From an uncultured bacterium (lineage in GTDB: Bacteria; Verrucomicrobiota; Lentisphaeria; Victivallales; Victivallaceae), in the NCBI GenBank assembly GCA_900551245.1, contig URVC01000013.1:16494-80493 (forward strand): a stretch of 64,000 bases of DNA, written 5' to 3'. The notes beneath the pieces are model-generated. The model was not told the DNA's origin, made no database searches, and saw nothing but the letters and a program-made list of their open reading frames with translations. A program made the translations under genes and the position numbers. Below, in pieces: positions 32,814 through 42,149 of the stretch (position 1 is its first letter; each line of letters opens with the position of its first letter).

Positions 32814-33608
32814 TTACTGATTGTACCAGAGATTTTTCACTTCGTTGAACGGTGGCGGAATGACCACCCACGGCAGGGCGCCGGAAACGAACGGCGCGGA
32901 GGAGACGTTTCCGGCGGCGAAAAGAACATTGAGGCTGTTTCCGTGACGCATGGAGAGTTCTCCATACTGATCGCCGCGGGAGGTCTGGTTTTTGAGCCAG
33001 CGCCAATAACCGGTCTCGATCCAGTTTCCGGAAGTATCAGTTGCCTGAATGTCGAACAAGAGGACTTTTTCAGACGGGTGTTTAACCTGATTGAAGCGGG
33101 TGATTCCACTGTCACTCTGCGGCTCCGGGCGATAGCGCTGAAGAAGTCGGTAATACCAGCTGATTCCATAGTGCGGTTTCTGAATCCACCAGTCGCTGCC
33201 GCTGCCTGTTCCGGTGAGATTGAATTGTCCGGTCTGGGCAGGACAGAGAAACTGATGGATAGAGAGGTATTTACCCTGTATCATGCCCTCAGTATCATCC
33301 CAGTCGTTGTCTGCCAGAAGATTGGGTCCCATGAGAGAACGGGGCCACTGCATGACGGAACCTTTGCCGATATTGTAGTCGGCAGGAGGAAGTATATCCG
33401 AGTGATCCCCGGCATAAAGTGCGAAGGCAAGTCCCTGTTGTTTGAGATTGTTGGTACAGCTGATGCTTTTGGCCCGGTCCCGTGCTTTATTCAGCGCCGG
33501 CAGCAGCATCGCGGCGAGAATCGCTATGATCGCAATCACGATGAGGAGTTCGATCAGAGTGAATGAATGGAAAACTGCCGCCATGTGGTGGAACGATTTT
33601 CTCGTCAT
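32814..33608 (-). CDS. Pseudopilin-like protein with degenerate H-X9-DG motif (2 of 5)
   Basis: 264 aa. Leader MTRKSFHHMAAVFHS, then FTLIELLIVIAIIAILAAML with Glu at +5 and NKARDRAKSISCTNNLKQQG. The position before the expected cut is Ser. At the C-terminus the motif is RHGNSLNVLFAAGNV: the His is kept but Asp-Gly-His has become Ala-Gly-Asn, unlike the other four copies. A tail of 24 residues (PFVSGALPWVVIPPPFNEVK and on) follows. AAGGAG precedes the ATG at 33608; the longer upstream reading lacks support. It is encoded directly before the giant GH and downstream of an AraC regulator. Confidence 0.85.
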   Translation of the reverse strand: MTRKSFHHMAAVFHSFTLIELLIVIAIIAILAAMLLPALNKARDRAKSISCTNNLKQQGLAFALYAGDHSDILPPADYNIGKGSVMQWPRSLMGPNLLADNDWDDTEGMIQGKYLSIHQFLCPAQTGQFNLTGTGSGSDWWIQKPHYGISWYYRLLQRYRPEPQSDSGITRFNQVKHPSEKVLLFDIQATDTSGNWIETGYWRWLKNQTSRGDQYGELSMRHGNSLNVLFAAGNVSSAPFVSGALPWVVIPPPFNEVKNLWYNQ

Positions 33609-33653
33609 GGATGTTCTCTCCTTCCGCTGTTTTACGGGATTCCGTCTGGTCAT

Positions 33654-33682
33654 ATTATACCGTGAATGAAAGAGTTTTAGAA
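33654..33682 (-). promoter_or_regulatory. Activator-type promoter of the pseudopilin/GH/rhaM operon
   Basis: Minus strand perfect TATAAT (33654-33659) but only TTCTAA at the -35 position (33677-33682, 17-bp spacer). A weak -35 next to an AraC gene suggests that an activator is needed. Confidence 0.4.
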
Positions 33683-33726
33683 GGGCAAAAAACAACATAG
33701 TTTGAAAAATTTGAAAAAAAACAAAA

Positions 33727-34629
33727 TCAGCCATTCCGGGAGATGGATCGCAGAGTTTTCCGATATTCTGCCGGAGTTGTTCCGAACTCCTCCCGAAAGA
33801 GCCGATAGAAGTGGGAGAGATCGGTAAAGCCGGAGCGTTTCGCCACTTCCGCCACCTCAAGTTGGGTTTCCTCCAGAAGATGCCGCGCCTCCCGGAACCG
33901 TCGTTTCCGGAGCGCCTGCGAGATGGTCAACCCGGTCAGGCGGCGGTAGGTGCGGCTCAGATGGGCGGGGGTAAGTTGTGTCGCCAGGGCAAGATCCCGG
34001 GGATGAAATGTCTTGGAAAAATTCCGTTCGATCTCCCGGTCGATGATTTCCGCCAGTTGGGTGTGCTGATTCCGGCGACAGAATTTTTCCTGAAACCGGC
34101 AGAGCTGAGCCAGCAGAATTTTCAGATGGGCTAAATTGATCCACGGCGAATTCGGGTCGCGGTTCTGCTGTTCCCGGAACATCCGGCGGATGAGAGGGCC
34201 GACCTCCTTCCCCGCTGGAACCGGATGCACATGATGCGCTTCCGGGAGCGGCTGGAATCCGGGCGCACAGGCCGCCAGCATTCCGGAGCGGTCAATGATG
34301 TTGTGCTGACACTCCGCCGCGATTGCCGGGGAGAAGATGAGGTCAAAAATTTCCAGTTCCGGAGTCTGGATCTCGTAACTGGTCTGGTCATCGGGGTGGA
34401 CCAGAAAGAGCAGTCCCGGTTCCAGATGGAACTGAATATCGTTGCAGTAACACTCCGCTTCACCGGAGACGATCCAGGTGAGTTTGAAGAAATCCCGCGA
34501 GGAGCGGTGCCCCTCCGGATCGGCATAGTGGCCGAAAGGGTGATGAAAATGGAGCACGGCCAGCCCGTCCCTCGCATCGTCAAATGCGCAGGAGCGAAAT
34601 TTCAATTGACGGATAGAGCGTTTTGTCAT
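33727..34629 (-). CDS. AraC-family transcriptional regulator
   Basis: 300 aa. An N-terminal cupin-like sugar-sensing domain (HFHHPFGHYADPEGH; EPGLLFLVHPDDQTSYE) is followed by two AraC helix-turn-helices at about residues 195-295 (LALATQLTPAHLSRTYRRLT; VAEVAKRSGFTDLSHFYRLF). AGGAG lies 10 nt before the ATG. It is 118 nt upstream of the pseudopilin gene on the same strand, and the operon promoter in that gap has a poor -35 box. It is therefore the probable activator of the rhamnose-glycan operon. The ligand is unknown but may be rhamnose. Confidence 0.9.
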   Translation of the reverse strand: MTKRSIRQLKFRSCAFDDARDGLAVLHFHHPFGHYADPEGHRSSRDFFKLTWIVSGEAECYCNDIQFHLEPGLLFLVHPDDQTSYEIQTPELEIFDLIFSPAIAAECQHNIIDRSGMLAACAPGFQPLPEAHHVHPVPAGKEVGPLIRRMFREQQNRDPNSPWINLAHLKILLAQLCRFQEKFCRRNQHTQLAEIIDREIERNFSKTFHPRDLALATQLTPAHLSRTYRRLTGLTISQALRKRRFREARHLLEETQLEVAEVAKRSGFTDLSHFYRLFREEFGTTPAEYRKTLRSISRNG

Positions 34630-34699
34630 GTTCTTCTTCTCCTGCTGGGGAACGCTGGCGATTTTTTTCCTTTTAGTACGATGGCGGAATTATGGGTTG

Positions 34700-37177
34700 C
34701 TACAGGTAGCGGCCGGTGCGGCTCTCCGGCGTCCGGGCGACCGTTTCCGGGGTGCCGGCGACGACAATCCGCCCGCCTTCGCTCCCGCCGCCCGGACCCA
34801 TGTCGATGAGAAAGTCGGCGTTGCGGATCACATCCAGATCGTGTTCGATCACGATGACGGTTGCGCCGTGTTCGATCAGTTTCTGGAAGACGCCGAGCAG
34901 AACCCGGACATCCAGCGGATGCAGTCCAATGGTGGGTTCGTCGAAGACGAAGAGTGAATCCTCCTGCGTCCGGCCCATTTCTCCGGCAAGTTTCAGCCGC
35001 TGCGCTTCGCCGCCCGAGAGGCCGGGCGTCTCCTCCTCCAGCGTCAGGTAGCCCAGCCCGAGATTCCGGAGCGTCTCCAGCCGCTGGCGGACCATCTTCC
35101 AACCGTCGCAGAACTCCACTGCCGTGTTGATATCCATATGCATCAACTCCGGGAGCGTCCGGAGTTCCCCGCGGCGGTTGGCGAGGTGGATCGCTCCCGC
35201 CGCCGCCGCATAGCGGGAGCCGTGACAGTCGGGGCAGGGGATCTCCACGTCGGGCAGGAATTGAACATCCAGACTGATCGTGCCGGTTCCATCGCAGCCC
35301 GGGCAGCGCAGTTTGCCGGTGTTGTAGGAGAAATCCCCCGCCTTGTAACCGAGCTTCTTCGCGTCCGGAGTCGCCGCGTAAAGTTTGCGCAGTTCGTCGT
35401 GGACATTGGCGTAAGTCGCCACCGTGGAACGCACGTTGATGCCGATCGGCGTGGCGTCGATCAGCTTCACCTGCCGGATTCCTGCCGGATTCACCGCGAG
35501 GATGTGGGCGGGGAGCTTTCGGCCGGCGATGGCGGCCTCCAGCCCTGGGATCAGGCTCTCCAGAATCAGTGTCGTCTTGCCGGAACCGGAGACGCCGGTC
35601 ACCACCGTCATTCTTCCTTTCGGAATGTCGACCGAAAGCGGTTTCACCGTGTGGATGGCGCCGGTGTCGAGATGGATTTTCCCGAGCGAAAAGAGTTCGT
35701 TTTCCGGTGTGCGCGGGCGGATTTTTTCTTCCGCTTTCCCGGAGAGAAAGGGGCCGATGAGCGAGGCGGGATTGCCGGCGAGTTCGGCAACGTTCCCCTG
35801 TGCGACAACATTTCCCCCGGTCGAACCGGCGCCCGGACCCATTTCAATGATGTGATCGACACCGGAGAGGATCTGCGCGTCATGATCGACCAGCACGACC
35901 GAGTTGCCGTCGGCGATCAGGTCGTGCATGACGCCGGCCAGTCCGTCGAGGTTGGCCGGATGAAGGCCGATTGAAGGTTCGTCCAGCACATAGAGCACGC
36001 CGGTGGTGCGGTTGCGGACTGCCCGCGCCAGCTGCATGCGCTGCCGTTCTCCGGTCGAGAGGGTCGAGGCGGCCCGGTCCAGCGTCAGATAGCCGAGCCC
36101 GAGATCGAGCAGCCGCCGGGCGGCGGAGCGGAATGAATCGCAGATGCTCTCCGCCATCGGGCGCATCTCTTCCGGCAGAGACGCGGGAACGCCGTCTACC
36201 CAGACGCAGAGGTCGGCGAGGGTCATGCGGCAGACGGCATCGAGGGTGATTCCGCGCACCTCCGGCGTCCGTGCCGCGGCGGAGAGCCGGGAGCCGCCGC
36301 AGTCGGGGCAGGGGCTCTCGCACAGGAAGCGGGCGACCCGCTTCATACCGCTTTCGTCCTTGACTTTGGCGAGGGCGTTTTCGACGGTATGGATGGCGCT
36401 GTAGTAGGTGAAGTCGAGTTCTCCGGCGGAGTCGGTGTTTTTCGAATGGTAGAAGATATGTTTTTTGACCGCCGGACCGTTGTAGACGATCTCCTTTTCC
36501 TCCGGCGTCAGTTCGGAGAAGGGAACGTCGGTGCGGACCCCCATCGCCCGGCAGACATCGACCATCAGCGACCACATCAAGGTTTTCCACGGGGCGACGG
36601 CGCCCTGATCGATGGTAAGCGATTCATCCGGAACCAGCGTGGAGCGGTCCACCGTGCGGACGATTCCGGTGCCGTCGCAGGTGCGGCAGGCCCCCTGGCT
36701 GTTGAAAGCGAGCTCCTCCGCCGAAGGGGGAGTAACGAGGGCGCCGCACTCCGGGCAGCGCAGTTCCCGTTCGGCGGCGACGGCGAGCGATGGTGCGAGC
36801 CGGTGGCCGTTGGGGCAGCGGTGACAGGCCAGCCGGGAGAACATCAGCCGGATGCTGTTGAGCAGTTCGGTCCCGGTGCCGAAGGTGCTGCGGATTCCGG
36901 GGACGCCGGGGCGCTGGTGGAGCGCGAGGGCGGCCGGAACGTAGAGCACCTCATCGACATCGGCCTTCGCCGCCTGAGTCATCCGGCGGCGGGTGTAGGT
37001 TGAAAGCGCCTCCAGGTAGCGGCGGGATCCCTCCGCATAAAGAACGCCGAGCGCCAGTGAGGACTTGCCGGAGCCGGAGACTCCGGCGATGCCGACGATT
37101 TGGTTGAGCGGCACATCCACATCGATGTTCTTGAGGTTATGGACACGCGCACCGCGGACTTCGATATGATCTTTCAT
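34700..37177 (-). CDS. UvrA-like ABC ATPase, short class (UvrA2 type)
   Basis: 825 aa against about 940 for true UvrA. Two ABC ATPase halves are present: GVSGSGKSSLALGVLY and DEPSIGLHPANLDG in the first, GVSGSGKTTLILESLI and DEPTIGLHPLDVRV in the second. Zinc-finger cysteine pairs are at CHRCPNGH/CPECG, CPDCGGSRL and CPGCDGTGT/CPDCHGSRY. The shorter N-terminal half fits lack of the UvrB-binding domain, as in UvrA2/DrrC-type proteins tied to DNA-damage or drug tolerance, so I do not call it uvrA. The ribosome site is weak (AAGAGCC). It stands alone between two glycan operons. Confidence 0.88.
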   Translation of the reverse strand: MKDHIEVRGARVHNLKNIDVDVPLNQIVGIAGVSGSGKSSLALGVLYAEGSRRYLEALSTYTRRRMTQAAKADVDEVLYVPAALALHQRPGVPGIRSTFGTGTELLNSIRLMFSRLACHRCPNGHRLAPSLAVAAERELRCPECGALVTPPSAEELAFNSQGACRTCDGTGIVRTVDRSTLVPDESLTIDQGAVAPWKTLMWSLMVDVCRAMGVRTDVPFSELTPEEKEIVYNGPAVKKHIFYHSKNTDSAGELDFTYYSAIHTVENALAKVKDESGMKRVARFLCESPCPDCGGSRLSAAARTPEVRGITLDAVCRMTLADLCVWVDGVPASLPEEMRPMAESICDSFRSAARRLLDLGLGYLTLDRAASTLSTGERQRMQLARAVRNRTTGVLYVLDEPSIGLHPANLDGLAGVMHDLIADGNSVVLVDHDAQILSGVDHIIEMGPGAGSTGGNVVAQGNVAELAGNPASLIGPFLSGKAEEKIRPRTPENELFSLGKIHLDTGAIHTVKPLSVDIPKGRMTVVTGVSGSGKTTLILESLIPGLEAAIAGRKLPAHILAVNPAGIRQVKLIDATPIGINVRSTVATYANVHDELRKLYAATPDAKKLGYKAGDFSYNTGKLRCPGCDGTGTISLDVQFLPDVEIPCPDCHGSRYAAAAGAIHLANRRGELRTLPELMHMDINTAVEFCDGWKMVRQRLETLRNLGLGYLTLEEETPGLSGGEAQRLKLAGEMGRTQEDSLFVFDEPTIGLHPLDVRVLLGVFQKLIEHGATVIVIEHDLDVIRNADFLIDMGPGGGSEGGRIVVAGTPETVARTPESRTGRYL

Positions 37178-37269
37178 CGGGAAAAGGCTCTTCTTTGCAA
37201 AAATTTATCTGTCGTTATACTATAGCATGAAACAGAAAAATTTTCTCTTTTGCCGATGCGGAATTGCAT

Positions 37270-37320
37270 AAAAAAGGATATGCCCATCTCTGCTGTTGCC
37301 GCTGCCGGCAGAGATGGGCA
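37270..37320 (-). terminator. Rho-independent terminator of the CBM-like gene
   Basis: TGCCCATCTCTGC (37281-37293) and GCAGAGATGGGCA (37308-37320) form a perfect 13-bp stem with a 14-nt loop. On the minus strand a run of six T follows, interrupted only by ATATCC. It lies 39 nt after the stop of the gene ending at 37360. Confidence 0.8.
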
Positions 37321-37359
37321 GCACCTTTTGTTTCAAAACAGTTTCCCGGGGATGTGCAA

Positions 37360-38298
37360 TCACTCTTCGATGCGGAATTCAATGTTGTCAAGGAAAATTC
37401 TGTTTTCCTGTTCCGCCGGAGACAGGTTGTACTGCAATTTTGCCATCCTGTCCAGAAGTGCCGGGTAGGCGGCAGTGTCAGTCGGAACATCGAAGCGGAA
37501 GGAGTACTGCTGCCATTGCTCGTTCAATTTGAAGTTGGCGGAGGCATAGAGATGTTTGCCGCCTTTGTGAATCCGTGCTGAAAAATTTATGATTCCGCGC
37601 AGAACGGCAGGATGTTCCGCTTTTGCCCAGAAAATCATGTTGACCTTCCTGCCGGGAACGATCGGCAGATAAATGCTTTCCATGGTGAATTTTTCGCCCG
37701 CTTTCGGGTGTAGTTCCAAACTCCGGCATCCGGATAAGAACGCCGGGCTCGGGACAATGTTGATTCCCTCAAAAGGCGCAGCATTGACCCTGAAGAAATT
37801 GGCGGGGCGCGTGTTCCCCGATTCAAAGTCTCCATCCGGCAACAGATTCTGCTCCAGTTCCGCCGGCAGAACTGGTGTCAGGGCGGCGTTCCGGATGAAG
37901 ACGTTGCCGCCGGAGCCCGGATTCATGCTGAAACAGATACGTTTCGCAACAGCATCCATTTGAGCTGGAACATATTGCAGATATCTTTCATATTCCGCCG
38001 CCGGATGCCATGGGATATATAGAGTGTCCTTTTTCTCCTGCGGATAGTCAATGGATACGAATGTTCGGGGAACTCCCGCTTCCGCTTTCCCCTCCCAGGA
38101 CAATTTGTAAAAGGTATTTGCTGTCGGAGAAGGAATTTCTGCGACAAGGCCGGGCCAGCCTTTCCCGGAATACTTGACGGAGAATTCGCCTGTCCCGATC
38201 TTCTGCCAGGGCGGGTTTGCCTTGAGATCGAGTTCTGCTCCATTCAGGAACAGTGCACTGGATGCGAGGGTGCCTGTCAGAAAAGAGAGGATTTTCAT
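37360..38298 (-). CDS. Secreted CBM-like (jelly-roll) protein
   Basis: 312 aa with a signal peptide (MKILSFLTGTLASSALFLNG). Two beta-sandwich repeats can be seen, each built like a CenC-type carbohydrate-binding module: GWPGLVAEIPSPTANTFYKL to FIRNAALTPVLP, and NLLPDGDFESGNTRPANFF to NRIFLDNIEFRIEE. No catalytic motif is visible. AAGGAG lies 10 nt before the ATG at 38298, and only 4 nt separate it from the multidomain GH gene upstream. A carbohydrate-binding accessory protein for the same substrate is the natural reading (inference). Confidence 0.72.
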   Translation of the reverse strand: MKILSFLTGTLASSALFLNGAELDLKANPPWQKIGTGEFSVKYSGKGWPGLVAEIPSPTANTFYKLSWEGKAEAGVPRTFVSIDYPQEKKDTLYIPWHPAAEYERYLQYVPAQMDAVAKRICFSMNPGSGGNVFIRNAALTPVLPAELEQNLLPDGDFESGNTRPANFFRVNAAPFEGINIVPSPAFLSGCRSLELHPKAGEKFTMESIYLPIVPGRKVNMIFWAKAEHPAVLRGIINFSARIHKGGKHLYASANFKLNEQWQQYSFRFDVPTDTAAYPALLDRMAKLQYNLSPAEQENRIFLDNIEFRIEE

Positions 38299-38302
38299 TT
38301 GC

Positions 38303-41254
38303 TTATTTCTCCTTCTCCACAATGGTGAAATTGCAGCGGTCGCGATAGAGTTCCGCTTTGCCGGAAAGCGTGGTCTCCCGGAGTTTTTTCCCTTTTGAGA
38401 AATCATTGATTTTTACATCGAATCCCAGATATCTGCCGGTCTGCCGTGGAAAACTCAAATCAAAACGATAACCGGCGGGTGTCTGTTCCAGTTTGAAACG
38501 TGCGTCGTCACAGGAAAATTTCCCCATCGATGAGAGTTGTTGTTTCGCATGAGGCGCAACGAAAAGTCGGAAGGTATGATCCGTGTAGTTGTGAGGATGG
38601 CGCATCGGGGTGACTTCCGGACTCGAGTCGAAAAACAGTTCCACGGAATCCGTCAGCCAAGGCTCCGCATTTGCCGGCGTCCCCGGGCGGGTCGCATCCT
38701 GTACTTCCAGCGAAAGCCGGACCGTGGTCTTGTCAAAAGAGATCGTTCCTGTCGCATTCTCCATGCGGAATTTTCCGGAGCTTGTCAGATGACGGTTGCG
38801 GATAATGTCAATCGGGAAGGAATGGAGACGCCCGCCGCTTGCAAGCTGAATGGTCGTCTTGAGGGTGTCGTTCCCCCCCTTCCGCAGGGCAATCGGGCAG
38901 GTGGTGTGCCCGGAGGCCATCTGGAAAGGAACCGGTTTTTCTGCCGCCGGCGAACCCGACAGGCCGAGAAATCCACTCTGCGTTTTCTCAGATGTGTTGT
39001 ACAATGTCACCAGCAAAGTATCTCCAATCCGACGGGCGAGCGGAGCGACCAGAACCGGCTGTCGCAATTCGGGTTTCAAGTTTTTCAGACGGTTCAAAAA
39101 TTCTTCTTTTGTAAGTTTGCCGGGCTTCAGATAGAGGGGGGCGTCCTCGAGTTCTTTTTTCCCGGGTTTTTCCGAATTCCCAAAGACATCGTAGACGTCA
39201 AATTCGGAGAGATCAGCGACAACTCCTTTGATTTTTAAATAATTCCAGATCGCGGCGACGGCTTCCCCTTTTTTGTCATAGACGTAGCAGATTCCTCCAT
39301 TGGAATACCGGAATTTCCCAATGGGTTTCGCTCCCTCGAAAAAGCGGGCAAGAGCGTTGTAGGTCACGAAGTTTTCAGAGGGGATCAACTCTTGAAAGTT
39401 CTTCACCGATAGCATATTCGGTGTGAGTATCCTTTTCCAGAGATATTCTCCGGGGATCGCGATGGATTGTTGCACCCCTTCGCCGAGATCGACGAGAAAA
39501 CGCCATGCCACATGATGAGGCTGGCATAGCGACTCCTCATAGGAATTATGTCTGGCATTGTGGTCAATCAGGTAATAGAGTTCCGTATTCCACAGGGGCA
39601 GAACACGATGGGAAGCCATAAATTTCCTAAGATCGGCAATGTATTTGTCTGCCGGGTAAATTGCTCCGAGTTCACGGCCTCCATACGGATGAAAGCTGAG
39701 AGCCTGCACATAGTCGAGCCCGCCAAGTTTGATGCACTTTTCCATCCATGGATAAGAAGACGAGGCGTTGAAGTCGCTTGATAAACAAAACCCTGTGATC
39801 TTGGCATCGGATTGCACACTGCGAATTGCGGAGCTGGCAATTTTCAGATATTCCACATAAGTTTCCGGAGAGAGATACAGATTGGGTTCGTTGGTGATTT
39901 CATAGACGGGAACCCGGCCGTTGATGTGCTTTACGGTCTGCCGGACATAGTTTTCAAAAAGTTTCCGGGGAGGCAGAAGGATGCGATCTTGAAGGCTTTT
40001 GATGCAGTTGGGCGGGTTCTCCTTGACGTGTTCCGCAAGCGGAAGCACCCACAGGGGCAGATTCTGGTTCTGCCATCTGGAACGGATATCATTTTGGATG
40101 AAGCATTGTCCGATGACCGGAAACAATGTGATGTTGTTTTTCTCATATAAATCGAGCTGGCGATCCAGATGGGAAAAATCAAATTTCCCCTGATTCCATT
40201 CGACCGCGGGCCAGTCGACGCCGCGAACCCCTCCGTCATGGTCGCGCATAATCCGGCAACCGGTCTTGCTCAACAGCTCAATGTGTCTGCCGAAAGGCGC
40301 ATTGAAGCATTGGTAGGAAGGATATTTCGTCTGCGGATATTGCTGAAAATAGAGCCCCCCGTTGAGTCCGACCACATAATCGCGGGTAATGTCGACCGGT
40401 GCCGCTCTGTATTCGCCGATGACCGAGTAAAAACCATCATGAGAAGACAAATTCTTGCCGGAGGTTTGAACTCTCACGGAACCAAAACGTTTCAGCGCTT
40501 CCGAAAAATGGAACTGCTTCGTCTCCCCCGGCGCCAGTTCAACGGTGAATTTTTTTTGGAAAAGTGTTTTTTTTCTGTACTCGTCCACGCCTTTGACGGT
40601 AATGTTTTCCTTGTAATTGCGGGGGCCCGGATTGAAAACCTTCAAGCTGAATTCTGCTTGATTGTCCACCCCTGCCGTATACAGATTCCGGTCGGGAACG
40701 GTGATCGCTTCGACCAGACCGGATTGCGGCGCATTGACTCTGGTAAGCTTCAAGTCGTCGAACCACAGCGTGTTGGAGGTTGCTTCGTCATGTTTTCCGG
40801 GACGGATCAGAATGTGATAATAACCGCCTTTTTTCGTGGTGAACGTTTTGCTGAATTTTTTCCACTCCACATCGGTGTTGACCATGATCGATTCCGCCGA
40901 CCACGTCGGATCGACCTTGAAAATTCCGAGGTAAACCTTTTCGCCCGCGTTGGCGCTTCGAATTTTCCCTTCAAAGTGATAGGTCGTATCGGCTTCCAGC
41001 TTAAATTCCTTGGAGAAAATATTGTAATTTTCGCGATAGGGATTCGCCAGTTTGAGGGAGTTTTTACCGCAGTTGTCAGCTCCGGAATCCAACTGAAGCG
41101 GAATGAAGTTGAGGCGCAAATTGGTATCGGTCCGCAGGTAACGTATCAAGGCGAATCCATCCGTCCCCAGCTCGAAGGAGCCGTTGAAGGGGAGGGCGGA
41201 CGCATATAATCCCGCCCCCAGAAATGCGATGGTTGAAAGTTTGTGCAATGTCAT
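38303..41254 (-). CDS. Multidomain secreted glycoside hydrolase: CBM - GH-A barrel - CBM9-like
   Basis: 983 aa with a signal peptide (MTLHKLSTIAFLGAGLYASA). Residues 20-170 are a jelly-roll module (ending NTLWFDDLKLTRVN). A beta domain (NQAEFSLKVFNPGPRNYKEN) leads to a GH39/GH5-like barrel from about 290, with acid/base Glu in VYEITNEPNLYL and nucleophile in LPLWNTELYYLID. The last 150 residues resemble a CBM9/DOMON module (LSLEVQDATRPGTPAN; WLTDSVELFFDSSPE). It is encoded after the pseudopilin gene and before the CBM-like gene. The nearby alginate-lyase-like gene suggests a uronic-acid-rich substrate, but this is inference. Confidence 0.82.
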   Translation of the reverse strand: MTLHKLSTIAFLGAGLYASALPFNGSFELGTDGFALIRYLRTDTNLRLNFIPLQLDSGADNCGKNSLKLANPYRENYNIFSKEFKLEADTTYHFEGKIRSANAGEKVYLGIFKVDPTWSAESIMVNTDVEWKKFSKTFTTKKGGYYHILIRPGKHDEATSNTLWFDDLKLTRVNAPQSGLVEAITVPDRNLYTAGVDNQAEFSLKVFNPGPRNYKENITVKGVDEYRKKTLFQKKFTVELAPGETKQFHFSEALKRFGSVRVQTSGKNLSSHDGFYSVIGEYRAAPVDITRDYVVGLNGGLYFQQYPQTKYPSYQCFNAPFGRHIELLSKTGCRIMRDHDGGVRGVDWPAVEWNQGKFDFSHLDRQLDLYEKNNITLFPVIGQCFIQNDIRSRWQNQNLPLWVLPLAEHVKENPPNCIKSLQDRILLPPRKLFENYVRQTVKHINGRVPVYEITNEPNLYLSPETYVEYLKIASSAIRSVQSDAKITGFCLSSDFNASSSYPWMEKCIKLGGLDYVQALSFHPYGGRELGAIYPADKYIADLRKFMASHRVLPLWNTELYYLIDHNARHNSYEESLCQPHHVAWRFLVDLGEGVQQSIAIPGEYLWKRILTPNMLSVKNFQELIPSENFVTYNALARFFEGAKPIGKFRYSNGGICYVYDKKGEAVAAIWNYLKIKGVVADLSEFDVYDVFGNSEKPGKKELEDAPLYLKPGKLTKEEFLNRLKNLKPELRQPVLVAPLARRIGDTLLVTLYNTSEKTQSGFLGLSGSPAAEKPVPFQMASGHTTCPIALRKGGNDTLKTTIQLASGGRLHSFPIDIIRNRHLTSSGKFRMENATGTISFDKTTVRLSLEVQDATRPGTPANAEPWLTDSVELFFDSSPEVTPMRHPHNYTDHTFRLFVAPHAKQQLSSMGKFSCDDARFKLEQTPAGYRFDLSFPRQTGRYLGFDVKINDFSKGKKLRETTLSGKAELYRDRCNFTIVEKEK

Positions 41255-41301
41255 GATTTCTCTCTTTTTTTATGTTTGGAAGAGGTAAAAGAATACGGAA
41301 C

Positions 41302-42096
41302 TTATTTCCAGTATATGCCGGGAGATACATCCGGAATAAAATGCGCCAGAAAGGTGTTGTTGTCGAAACGCAGAAAGTCGAGAGTTTCCACATGCCCATC
41401 TACAAAGAGCAGATTATCCCGCTTGAGATGACGCGCCGCCAGCCACTCCATCGCAACGCTGATATTGTGATAATTGCGGGCATTGTTGGTGTCTTTGAAT
41501 ACACTGCCGGTGGAAAGGTTGATATTGGAAACATCCCAGTAGGTTCCGACTGCGGCTGGGCGACGGCATCTGGATAATTTTTTGAACGGATACTTATATT
41601 CTCCTGTGCTGTTGTCCCGGTATCCACCCAGACGCAGATTCCACGTCAGATTGGTGATCGGATAGCCGGAACCTGCACTGGAGCCGTTATAACGGAACAG
41701 CTCTTCCTCGGTGCCGCCGGGACAGATGAAAATGGATTTTTCGGTACATTTGCTCAACTCAAATTCTCTTCCGACGGCATACGGCCAGAGGCGGGTGATC
41801 CAATTGAGCTCATAATGAATATTGCTGCTTCCCCAGGCACTTAACGTTGCCGGACACCACCAGTCATTCTGATCGCCCGCATATGAAATTGCCGCTGTGC
41901 CAATCTGTTTGAGATTGCTGGTACAGGAGATTTGCTGAGCCCTGCTGCGCGATTTGTTGAGTGCCGGAAGCAGCAAGGATGCGAGGATGGCAATGATTGC
42001 AATAACGATAAGAAGTTCGATAATTGTAAAACATGATATGTTTCTTGGAGATGAATGCACAACCGGTTGATAAAGAGTCTTCATTTTGTTTCGCAT
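41302..42096 (-). CDS. Pseudopilin-like protein, H-X9-DG type (3 of 5)
   Basis: 264 aa. Leader MRNKMKTLYQPVVHSSPRNI, then SCFTIIELLIVIAIIAILAS with Glu at +5; the residue before the expected cut is Cys. LNKSRSRAQQISCTSNLKQI follows the helix. The C-terminal motif is RHLKRDNLLFVDGHVETL (His, nine residues, Asp-Gly). Of several in-frame ATGs I chose 42096 because GAGGT is well placed before it. It lies between the alginate-lyase-like gene (53 nt upstream) and the multidomain GH gene (47 nt downstream) on the same strand. Confidence 0.87.
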   Translation of the reverse strand: MRNKMKTLYQPVVHSSPRNISCFTIIELLIVIAIIAILASLLLPALNKSRSRAQQISCTSNLKQIGTAAISYAGDQNDWWCPATLSAWGSSNIHYELNWITRLWPYAVGREFELSKCTEKSIFICPGGTEEELFRYNGSSAGSGYPITNLTWNLRLGGYRDNSTGEYKYPFKKLSRCRRPAAVGTYWDVSNINLSTGSVFKDTNNARNYHNISVAMEWLAARHLKRDNLLFVDGHVETLDFLRFDNNTFLAHFIPDVSPGIYWK

Positions 42097-42149
42097 GACA
42101 TACCTCATATGTGTTGACGATCTCTCTTTCGAACTATGTTTCAACCTCA

